Shown here piece after piece: positions 26,531-33,293 of a DNA stretch of 52,547 bases; the stretch's first letter is position 1; each line of letters begins with the position of its first letter. This DNA comes from UMGS1532 sp045542355 (GTDB lineage Bacteria > Bacillota > Clostridia > Oscillospirales > Acutalibacteraceae). Both the position numbers and the translations under genes were made by a program. The DNA lies in assembly GCA_045542355.1 (NCBI GenBank), contig JAZQKX010000008.1, forward strand, positions 1 through 52,547, given 5' to 3'. Below the pieces are notes generated by a model. That model made no database searches and was not told where the DNA came from. It worked only from the letters and a program-made list of their open reading frames with translations.

Positions 26531-27766
26531 TTATGAGGCTTCTTTTAATTGTTGTTTTGCCACACTTTGTGCTGTTTCTAACATATTTTCAGCAAATATA
26601 CCGTAGCCTTTTCGTGGGTCGTCAACAAAGACATGCGTGAGTGCTCCGATTAACTTTCCGTCTTGCAAGATAGGACTGCCACTCATGCCTTGCACTATAC
26701 CACCAGTTTTGGATAAAAGCTCCTCATCGGTGATTTCTACTACCATGTTTCGGGTGTTGCCAGAAGAATAATTTACCGACTTAATTTTGCAATCGTAATA
26801 CTTTGGAGTTTCTCCATCTATTGTGGTTAAAAGCTTGGCGTTCCCCTCTTTGATTTCCTGCTTGGAACAAAGCTCTACCGTTTCGCAATTCTCGAATTCC
26901 TGATCAACTAAGGCATAGATACCTGTTGTGGAATTCATAAGCACGTTTGAATATTCCTGATTTATAAATCTACCGCTCAGCTCCCCTGCGAAGCCGTCTC
27001 GGCTCTTGTTTATCGAAAGAATTTCTGCATGAACAAGACTTCCTCTGTTCACCGATATCATCTTTCCTGTATCGTTATCGCAAAGGGCATGTCCCAAGCC
27101 TGCGGCAATTCCCGTTTCGTTGTCGTAAAATGTTAGCGTTCCAATCCCCGCTGAGCTGTCTTTCAGCCACATTCCCAAATGATACATATTATCCTTTGAG
27201 GAAATTTCGGGGATGATATTTGTGGTATGCTTTTTACCGCTTCTTGAATAGACAATTTTCATGCTTTCGCCTAAATTATCCTGTAAAATCTTTTCAACAT
27301 CGTTGTTGGAGTATACCTTTTCTCCGTTTACTGTGAGGATATAATCCCCTGTTTTAAGACCGCAGGATTTTGCTGGACAGGCAGTACCGTTCAGGGTATC
27401 AAATTCTGTGATATTGACTATCAGCACACCATCGGTATACAACTTCACACCAAAGGGCAACCCTAAAAGAGTAACCCTCTTTGTTTCTGATAGGGTTACT
27501 CTTGTACTCTCAACAGGGACAACTCCAAAAAGCTTAAAAGTAACCTCATATTTTTTATCACCATTTGGATTTGTATCTGCTTGTCTCACATTGCTCCCTT
27601 GCAAGATATTGTGAGTCACAGGAAAGGTTACGTTTGCTCTGATATTATTAAGGTCGGTGACATAAAATTCGTTGGGTATTTTATATGAAGTATAACCCAC
27701 CGCCGTAAACAAAGCCACGGCGGCAAGGGCTACTATTACGGTCATTATCTTTATTGCTTTTTTCAT
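26531..27766 (-). CDS. spoIVB: SpoIVB serine peptidase (family S55)
   Basis: Forespore-made protease that crosses into the intermembrane space and triggers pro-sigma-K processing in the mother cell (known for Bacillus). 411 residues. One N-terminal membrane segment (8-25), a PDZ domain (about 105-185) with GLKTGDYILTVNGEKV, and the S55 catalytic domain. The triad can be read as His226 (GLGHALCD), Asp347 (EITDEE) and Ser362 (QGMSGSP), with the same His/Asp/Ser order and Asp-Ser distance as in Bacillus. The start is supported by GGGGAG at six bases. On the minus strand CATCATA (27812-27806) resembles a sigma-G -10 box, but its -35 is poor. It lies behind ylmC and sigG in the same direction. The usual neighbour spo0A is absent. 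Confidence 0.93.
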   Translation of the reverse strand: MKKAIKIMTVIVALAAVALFTAVGYTSYKIPNEFYVTDLNNIRANVTFPVTHNILQGSNVRQADTNPNGDKKYEVTFKLFGVVPVESTRVTLSETKRVTLLGLPFGVKLYTDGVLIVNITEFDTLNGTACPAKSCGLKTGDYILTVNGEKVYSNNDVEKILQDNLGESMKIVYSRSGKKHTTNIIPEISSKDNMYHLGMWLKDSSAGIGTLTFYDNETGIAAGLGHALCDNDTGKMISVNRGSLVHAEILSINKSRDGFAGELSGRFINQEYSNVLMNSTTGIYALVDQEFENCETVELCSKQEIKEGNAKLLTTIDGETPKYYDCKIKSVNYSSGNTRNMVVEITDEELLSKTGGIVQGMSGSPILQDGKLIGALTHVFVDDPRKGYGIFAENMLETAQSVAKQQLKEAS

Positions 27767-27868
27767 CTCTATTCTCCCCTGAAGCTGATTTGTTTTTGAT
27801 ATATTTATGATGTGATAACAGAGCAGTTTTAAAAGGGTGAATAGTTGGCAAGGGTGGTTAAAATTACT

Positions 27869-28150
27869 TTATCTTATAATTTTTCCTAAAATTCCTCGGC
27901 GCTGCGGCGGTGGCGGTTTTACGCCGACGAGGATGGTATCGGGACCGATTACCTTTATTTCGCACCAGGGAATAATTATATCGTCTTCCCTGCCAAAAAG
28001 ACCAAAGCAACGGCATCTGCCAAATACCACCAGTGCTGTCAGGCAACCTGTTGTTATATCGAATTCAACATCACACACTGGTCCTAATGTGCAACCGTTG
28101 GTCACACAAACCACCTGTTTATCTCTTAAATCTGAAATTCTGCAGTTCAT
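27869..28150 (-). CDS. YlmC/YmxH family sporulation protein (PRC-barrel)
   Basis: A 93-residue PRC-barrel protein of the small family that stands next to sigG in many Clostridia; its molecular role is not established. It begins MNCRISDLRDKQVVCV and contains the conserved VCDVEFDITTG and REDDIIIPW stretches. The tail KPPPPQRRG is basic and proline-rich. A GTG at 28159 would add three residues but is part of the ribosome binding site GAGGTGG, so the ATG at 28150 is preferred. It follows the C-terminal half of sigG on the same strand by about 50 bases, which shows that this side is the original downstream flank of sigG. Confidence 0.85.
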   Translation of the reverse strand: MNCRISDLRDKQVVCVTNGCTLGPVCDVEFDITTGCLTALVVFGRCRCFGLFGREDDIIIPWCEIKVIGPDTILVGVKPPPPQRRGILGKIIR

Positions 28151-28203
28151 ATAGTCCACCTCTTTTCTTTTGGTAGATTATATGATAGAGTTACAACCTG
28201 TTA

Positions 28204-28689
28204 TTACCTTGTTTTTATTTGCTCTAAGGCGGATTTTTCCAGTCGTGAGACCTGCGCCTGACTGATACCTATTTCTTTCGAGACCTCCATTTGGGTTTTT
28301 CCGTCGAAAAATCGCAGACGGAGAATCCTCTTTTCCCGTTCGTTTAAATTTTTTATTGCTTCCTTTAAGGTGATTTCATCAAGCCAGTTGGTGTCGTCGT
28401 TCTTGTCACCAACCTGGTCAAGGACATATATAGTGTCACCACCCTCGGAATAGACCGGCTCATATAATGACACAGGATCGACTATGCTCTCAAACGCTAA
28501 TACAACCTCGTGTTTTTTAACGCCAAGTTCCTTAGCAATCTCCTCTACCCTTGGCTCACGCTGAAACTGAGCAGTCAATCTTTCTTTAACCTGCATAGCC
28601 TTATATGCCATATCCTTTATGGAACGGCTGACTCGCATTGAATTATTGTCCCTTAAATATCTGCGAATTTCACCAATAATCATCGGCAT
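28204..28689 (-). CDS. sigG: SigG sporulation sigma factor, detached C-terminal part (regions 2.4-4)
   Basis: 161 codons that match the forespore sigma factor from the AVPM/IIGEIRRYLRDN junction to the C-terminus. Region 3 and the region 4 helix-turn-helix (TQMEVSKEIGISQAQVSRLE) are complete and undamaged. The first codons ATG-CCG-ATG belong to the recombination site; the next residue is the Ile that follows the same Met in intact SigG. The missing first 97 residues are on the other strand at 33294-33584. Joined at the shared TGCCGATG, the two parts give one 255-residue frame (Bacillus SigG has 260). No ribosome binding site precedes this fragment, so it is probably not made in this configuration. 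Downstream neighbour is ylmC, as expected for sigG. Confidence 0.9.
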   Translation of the reverse strand: MPMIIGEIRRYLRDNNSMRVSRSIKDMAYKAMQVKERLTAQFQREPRVEEIAKELGVKKHEVVLAFESIVDPVSLYEPVYSEGGDTIYVLDQVGDKNDDTNWLDEITLKEAIKNLNEREKRILRLRFFDGKTQMEVSKEIGISQAQVSRLEKSALEQIKTR

Positions 28690-28707
28690 GGATATACTTT
28701 GGCGAAA
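28671..28707 (-). other. Recombination site next to the sigG C-terminal half (hybrid att site)
   Basis: Plus-strand structure: sigG arm CACCAATAATCAT (28671-28683), centre CGGC (28684-28687), then the 20-base arm ATGGATATACTTTGGCGAAA (28688-28707). The same arm in the same direction follows a centre GCCG at 33578-33601. The left arm is sigG coding sequence, the right arm is not. This is what attL/attR of a large serine recombinase look like after strand exchange at a 2-base core (CC on the sigG coding strand). Confidence 0.8.
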
Positions 28708-28753
28708 TGCATAATTAACTCTGGATTGGAGATACTATCAGCGGTGATTTTAA

Positions 28754-28939
28754 ATGACAAACAAAAAAGACAAAAAGACACTGTCAGAAGACAACTATGA
28801 AACAGGTAACGCGGAAAAAGCTTTCGAGCTTATAGACAAATATGGCACATACGAAATACAGCCAACCGCCAATACGGAAAACCCCTTTCCTAAAATTGCG
28901 CAAGGTTTGGCAAAATCGGAGAATAGAAAGAAAAAATGA
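28754..28939 (+). CDS. Small hydrophilic protein, unknown function
   Basis: 61 residues, strongly charged, beginning MTNKKDKKTLSEDNYETGN and ending SENRKKK, without membrane segment or cysteine. I do not recognise a family. A weak GGTG lies nine bases before the ATG and a terminator hairpin follows the stop codon at once, so it is plausible as a single-gene unit. It is the first gene inside the invertible segment, 47 bases from the recombination site. A promoter lying outside the segment would act on it in only one orientation. It may or may not be part of the switch. Confidence 0.5.
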   Translation: MTNKKDKKTLSEDNYETGNAEKAFELIDKYGTYEIQPTANTENPFPKIAQGLAKSENRKKK

Positions 28940-28962
28940 TGCTGAAATTCAGCATCTTCTAA
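28938..28962 (+). terminator. Terminator of the small 61-residue ORF
   Basis: GATGCTGAA (28938-28946) and TTCAGCATC (28948-28956) make a nine-bp stem that overlaps the stop codon region, followed by TTCTAAATTTT. Confidence 0.6.
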
Positions 28963-28989
28963 ATTTTACTATTAAATTTTACTGCATAA

Positions 28990-29018
28990 TTATTGGGCTG
29001 CATTACACAGCCCAATAA
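28990..29018 (-). terminator. Terminator of cellobiose phosphorylase
   Basis: TTATTGGGCTG (28990-29000) and CAGCCCAATAA (29008-29018) form an 11-bp stem with a seven-base loop, 11 bases behind the cellobiose phosphorylase stop codon on the minus strand. Confidence 0.7.
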
Positions 29019-29029
29019 CCAAATACATA

Positions 29030-31468
29030 TTATTTGCCTAAGGTTACCTCTACCTTGTGAACTCCGCTGTTGAAGTTTAGCACATTACCGGCAACCTCTT
29101 TGCCGTCAACAATCATCTTAGAGACGCCACAGCAAACCTTATTGGGGTTCTTAACTACGATTTCGTAGGTTGCACCACGGAATTTACGTGTTACTGTAAA
29201 TCCATCCATATTGTGGTCAATACAAGGGTCAACTACCAGACCGTCGTAGTCGGGACGAATACCTAAAATGAACTGAGAAATTGCAACGAAGTTCCAAGCC
29301 GCAGTACCTGTTAAGAAAGAGTTCTTAGCCTCGCCCGGTTTCTTAGCATAAGCGGGTTTACCGCCAACCATCTGGGCATATACATAAGGCTCTAGACGAT
29401 GTACCTCACTGAATTCTTCAACATAACCGGGAGCAATTCTCTTGTACATCTCAAATGCGTTATCACCGCGACGGGCAATTGTTTCTGCGCACATGAGCCA
29501 GGGATTGTTATGGCAGAATACACCGCCGTTTTCTTTATATCCGGGGATGAAAGAGCCGATTTCACCGATTTCGGGATTGAAACGGCTATAAGGAGGATCG
29601 AGAACAACGAATCCATAGGGAGTTGCAAGATGTTTCCAGCAACTGTCGAGAGACTTGATATTCATGCCATCTTCCTTACCAATCTCAGCCATTGAACACC
29701 AGCCCTGAGACTCAATAAAGATTTTACCGTCTTCACAATTCTTTGAGCCAAGAGGTCTTGAGAAGTGGTCATAAGCGCGGAGGAACCACTCGCCGTCCCA
29801 TCCGTCCTTCATAACAGCCTTTTCCATAGCCTCGATATGACCCTTAGCGGCTTCTGCCTCGTCGGTCTTTCCAAGAAGTTCGCAAATCTTAACAAAATCT
29901 CTGCCATAGTATACGAACTGACCTGCAATCATAAGACTTTCTGCAGTCTTACCGTCGGTCTTTTCAGTAAGCTGGAAGCTTTCGCCAACTGTGTTGGACA
30001 TACAGTTGAGATTTAAGCAGTCGTTCCAGTCGGCTCTACCGATAAGAGGAAGGTCATGGGGTCCCTTGTTATTAACAACGTGATAGAAAGAACGACGGAG
30101 ATGGTCAAACATAGTGTCTGCCAATTCGTCTTTATTCTCGTATGGCACCATTTCGTTGAGAATGTCGATATCACCGGTTTCCTTGATGTACGAAGCGGTT
30201 GAGGCAACCAGCCACATGGGGTCATCGCCGTAGTTGCCGCCGTTCTCGTGGTTACCCTTTTTGGTAAGTGGCTGATACTGATGGTATGCACCACCGTCAA
30301 CCAACTGAGTAGCCGCTAAATCTATAACTCTCTGACGAGCGCGTTCAGGCGCAAGATGCACAAAACCTAAAACGTCCTGGTTACTATCGCGGAAGCCCAT
30401 GCCTCTGCCGATACCACTCTCGAAGTAAGAAGCGCTTCTGGACATATTAAAGGTAATCATTGTTTGATACTGATTCCAGATGTTAACAGTTCTGTCCAGC
30501 TTATCGTCGGCACTCTTAATGGTATAGATACTGAGAAGTTCATCCCAATATGCCTTGAGCTCTGCCAAAGCCTTGTCTGCCTTTTCGGCGGTATTGAACT
30601 GCTCCATCATGGGGTATGCGTTTTCCTTATTGATTACATTGAGAGCTGTCCATTTCTTTTTCTGCTCGTTTTCAACATAGCCAAGGATAAATACAAACTC
30701 TTTGGTCTCCCCTGCTTCAAGCTCAACATTGAGACAATGTGAGCCGATAGGAGCCCAGCCTACTGCAATTGAATTGGTAGGCTCAGTTTCGCAAACAGTT
30801 ACTGGATGGTCGAAGCCGTTGTAGATTCCGAGGAAATCCTCACGGTCGGTATCAAAACCGCAGATATCGGCATTTACGCTGTAGAACGCGAAATGGTTTC
30901 TGCGCTCACGGTATTCGGTCTTGTGGTAAACAACATTACCATCAACCTCAACCTCACCTACAGAGAGGTTTCTCTGGAAGTTGGTCTGGTCGTCGAGACC
31001 GTCCCAAAGGGCAAATTCAATAAAGGAATGAAGCTTCAGTTCCTTTTTAGCATTTGTATTATTTGTAAGAGCAACCTTCTGAATTTCACCTGCGTAGTCA
31101 AGGGGAACGAAGAAGGTACATTCAGCGGTAACGCCATTTTTCTCACCGTGGATAACGGTGTAGCCCATACCATGTCGGCACTCATATTTATCAAGAGGAG
31201 TGCGCATAGGTCTGAAGCTCGGGCTCCATACGGTATCTCCGTCTTTTATGTAGAAATATCTACCGCCATCGTCCATAGGAACGTTGTTATAGCGGAATCT
31301 TGTGATTCTGCGGAGTCGAGCGTCTTTATAAAAACTGTAACCACCGCAAGTGTTGGAAATCATCGAGAAAAATGCTTCATTACCGAGATAGTTTATCCAA
31401 GGATAAGGAGTGTTAGGGGTTTCGATAACATACTCTTTTCTCGCGTCGTCGAAATGACCGAATTTCAT
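29030..31468 (-). CDS. Cellobiose phosphorylase (GH94)
   Basis: Cytoplasmic enzyme that splits cellobiose with phosphate into glucose 1-phosphate and glucose, saving one ATP compared with hydrolysis. 812 residues, the length of characterised cellobiose phosphorylases. MKFGHFDDARKEYVIETPNT opens the protein, as in the Ruminococcus enzymes I recall. The catalytic motif RADWNDCLNL (478-487) holds the general-acid Asp. HENGGNYGDDPMWL and GFRDSNQD are further family landmarks. The start is the ATG at 31468 with GGAGG at about 8 bases; an upstream extension to 31591 is open but has no ribosome binding site. A promoter is visible at 31519-31547. It is inside the invertible segment with its own promoter and terminator, so flipping should not change its expression much. 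Cellodextrin specificity cannot be excluded. Confidence 0.9.
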   Translation of the reverse strand: MKFGHFDDARKEYVIETPNTPYPWINYLGNEAFFSMISNTCGGYSFYKDARLRRITRFRYNNVPMDDGGRYFYIKDGDTVWSPSFRPMRTPLDKYECRHGMGYTVIHGEKNGVTAECTFFVPLDYAGEIQKVALTNNTNAKKELKLHSFIEFALWDGLDDQTNFQRNLSVGEVEVDGNVVYHKTEYRERRNHFAFYSVNADICGFDTDREDFLGIYNGFDHPVTVCETEPTNSIAVGWAPIGSHCLNVELEAGETKEFVFILGYVENEQKKKWTALNVINKENAYPMMEQFNTAEKADKALAELKAYWDELLSIYTIKSADDKLDRTVNIWNQYQTMITFNMSRSASYFESGIGRGMGFRDSNQDVLGFVHLAPERARQRVIDLAATQLVDGGAYHQYQPLTKKGNHENGGNYGDDPMWLVASTASYIKETGDIDILNEMVPYENKDELADTMFDHLRRSFYHVVNNKGPHDLPLIGRADWNDCLNLNCMSNTVGESFQLTEKTDGKTAESLMIAGQFVYYGRDFVKICELLGKTDEAEAAKGHIEAMEKAVMKDGWDGEWFLRAYDHFSRPLGSKNCEDGKIFIESQGWCSMAEIGKEDGMNIKSLDSCWKHLATPYGFVVLDPPYSRFNPEIGEIGSFIPGYKENGGVFCHNNPWLMCAETIARRGDNAFEMYKRIAPGYVEEFSEVHRLEPYVYAQMVGGKPAYAKKPGEAKNSFLTGTAAWNFVAISQFILGIRPDYDGLVVDPCIDHNMDGFTVTRKFRGATYEIVVKNPNKVCCGVSKMIVDGKEVAGNVLNFNSGVHKVEVTLGK

Positions 31469-31518
31469 TGTGTATACCTCCAAAAGTGATGGAAAAATCC
31501 CACCAATATTTCCTTTGT

Positions 31519-31547
31519 ATAATAGCATATATTTTGTGAAATTACAA
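31519..31547 (-). promoter_or_regulatory. Probable promoter of cellobiose phosphorylase
   Basis: On the minus strand TTGTAA (31547-31542), a 17-base spacer and TATTAT (31524-31519) lie about 50 bases before the start codon. The -10 matches five of six consensus bases, the -35 four of six. No cre-type operator was recognised. Confidence 0.5.
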
Positions 31548-31636
31548 TAGTTTTTCCGCTTTTTTTGCATATATTTCTTAAAAATAGTCAAATCTGTATT
31601 ACGTGTAGTAAATTGTGATTTTAAGGAGCAGGAGAA

Positions 31637-31777
31637 ATGAAAATAGTAAGGAAAGATTTGGTTGGTAACGCTGTTAATGAAGCCGAAATCCAGAAGCTTA
31701 TTACCGAAAATTCCGTTTGTAATGAAATACTCTCAACTATTATAAAAGCGGTAACGGAAGCTAATGATGGACAATAG
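31637..31777 (+). CDS. 46-residue protein translationally coupled to the recombinase
   Basis: A short gene with a strong ribosome binding site (AAGGAGCAGGAG) and the start MKIVRKDLVGNAVNEAE. Its last 14 bases overlap the start of the serine recombinase gene in another frame, so translation of the two is coupled. The protein is hydrophilic with helix-forming C-terminal residues and one Cys; I recognise no domain. Recombinases of this class need a small partner, the directionality factor, to run the reverse reaction, and such factors vary greatly in sequence. This one is a candidate by position and size only. The second large recombinase of the window also has a coupled small ORF in front of it. 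Confidence 0.65.
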   Translation: MKIVRKDLVGNAVNEAEIQKLITENSVCNEILSTIIKAVTEANDGQ

Positions 31778-33125
31778 AATCACAGCGCTCTATATACGAG
31801 TCTCCACCGATGCACAGGCAGAGGAAGGATATTCAATAGAGGCGCAACAGGAAATGCTGGAGGGCTATTGCAAATCCAAGCAGATTGAAAATTACGAATT
31901 TTACATTGACGGTGGTTTTAGCGGAAGCAATATTGAAAGACCCGAGATGCAAAGGCTCGTTGCGAATATAAAGCAAAGAAAAATCAGAGCGGTTGTGGTA
32001 TACAAATTAGACAGACTGTCGAGAAGCCAGAAAGATACCCTTTTTCTTATTGAGGATGTGCTTAATCCCAACGGCACGGAGTTTGTATCCCTCAACGAAA
32101 ACCTCGACACCTCCACATCTATCGGTAGAGCGATGCTGGGTATTATGTCGGCTTTTGCTCAGTTAGAAAGAGAAACCATAAGAGAAAGAACCCGAATGGG
32201 TATGAAAAAGCGGGTGGAATCGGGACTTTGGATGGGTGGCGGAAAAATTCCCTATGGTTTTGATTACGATAAAAATTCAGGAAAATTAGTTCCAAACAGG
32301 GATGCTGATACGGTTAGAAAAATATACGAGCTTTATTGCGACGGATACTCCCCTGGGTATATTGCCTCGGCGGTTGGGCTGAAATACGACCGATTAATTA
32401 TTCAAATCCTTAAAAGGAAGCTCAACTACGGCTCTATCGAATATAAGGGTAATACCTACGAAAACTGCCATGAAGCAATTATAAGCAAAGAAACCTACAA
32501 CGCCGCAATGGAGGAGATGAAACGGCGAAGCCGAGTGAAGCTACCCACCACCCCTTATTTGCTCACAGGTCTTATACATTGTGGGATATGCGGTGCTAAG
32601 CTTAGATATCAGAAGTGGGGAAAATACTCCACCAAGCTTGTCTGCTATTCCCGACAAAAATCAAAAGATTATCTTATCAAAGACCCCGATTGTAAACTAC
32701 CGAATTTCGAGGCGGAGGAAATAGAGGGATATGTGATGCGGGATATTTTTAAAATCAAGACAGATTCTATAGAGTTAAAGAACGAATCAAAAAGTAACAT
32801 CCTTAACGACCTGAAAGTACGCCATTTCGAAAACTGCACCGCTTTGAGAAGACTTTATGATTTATATTCTAAAAACGGAGATGAAATATTGCTGGAGGCT
32901 ATCAACGATACCAAGGCGGAAATCGAGGAGCTGACACGAAAAATCAAACTTGAAGAAGAACGAGGTGAGATAACAGAAAGGCAACGTAAAATCGTTGGAA
33001 AACTCAACGATATAAAGTCCGTCTGGAAATATATTCCAATTCGTGAAAAACAGCAGTTCATCAGAAGCGTCATAGAAAAAATAATTCTCTACCCCGAAAG
33101 GATAGAGATAATATACAAATTATAA
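31764..33125 (+). CDS. Large serine recombinase, likely the sigG inversion enzyme
   Basis: Site-specific recombinase of 453 residues. The N-terminal resolvase domain (1-150) carries the nucleophile Ser14 in LYIRVSTDAQ and the conserved YKLDRLSRS, with GRAMLGIMSAFAQLERE beyond. The recombinase domain (about 165-260) contains PYGFDYD. A zinc ribbon (CGICGAKL, then VCYS and DPDCKL, about 270-310) and a coiled-coil region (about 370-430) follow, which is the complete order of a large serine integrase, at the short end of the family. Two ATG codons (31764 and 31767) are possible; translation is coupled to the 46-residue ORF. It lies upstream of the sigG N-terminal half on the same strand in either orientation, separated from it by a terminator. 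Assignment to the sigG sites rests on position and site structure. Confidence 0.9.
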   Translation: MMDNRITALYIRVSTDAQAEEGYSIEAQQEMLEGYCKSKQIENYEFYIDGGFSGSNIERPEMQRLVANIKQRKIRAVVVYKLDRLSRSQKDTLFLIEDVLNPNGTEFVSLNENLDTSTSIGRAMLGIMSAFAQLERETIRERTRMGMKKRVESGLWMGGGKIPYGFDYDKNSGKLVPNRDADTVRKIYELYCDGYSPGYIASAVGLKYDRLIIQILKRKLNYGSIEYKGNTYENCHEAIISKETYNAAMEEMKRRSRVKLPTTPYLLTGLIHCGICGAKLRYQKWGKYSTKLVCYSRQKSKDYLIKDPDCKLPNFEAEEIEGYVMRDIFKIKTDSIELKNESKSNILNDLKVRHFENCTALRRLYDLYSKNGDEILLEAINDTKAEIEELTRKIKLEEERGEITERQRKIVGKLNDIKSVWKYIPIREKQQFIRSVIEKIILYPERIEIIYKL

Positions 33126-33148
33126 AACTCCCTTTGCGGGAGTTTTTT
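33124..33148 (+). terminator. Terminator of the recombinase gene
   Basis: AAAACTCCC (33124-33132) and GGGAGTTTT (33138-33146) with a five-base loop and further T directly follow the recombinase stop codon. It insulates sigG from recombinase transcription. Confidence 0.85.
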
Positions 33149-33224
33149 CTTTCGCAAAATATGGCGTATTCCCTTTGTCAACTGAAATTTGTCGAATCTT
33201 AAAAAATAAATCCACAGTTTCTCA

Positions 33225-33253
33225 GAATTCACCCCACGACTTACGGCAATAAT
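33225..33253 (+). promoter_or_regulatory. Possible sigma-F-type promoter of sigG
   Basis: GAATT (33225-33229), a 15-base spacer and GGCAATAAT (33245-33253) fit the sigma-F pattern (a GnnTA-like -35, GGnnAnAnT at -10, about 15 bases apart) some 40 bases before the sigG start. In Bacillus sigG is transcribed by sigma-F. The -35 match is weak. Confidence 0.4.
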
Positions 33254-33293
33254 GAATATAGTTAAGCTAAGTAAAAAATGCGGGAGGATAAAA

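Noticed and set aside
28204..28689. C-terminal sigG part as a separate small sigma factor
   Set aside because: It starts inside the recombination site, has no ribosome binding site and continues the other half in frame without any gap.
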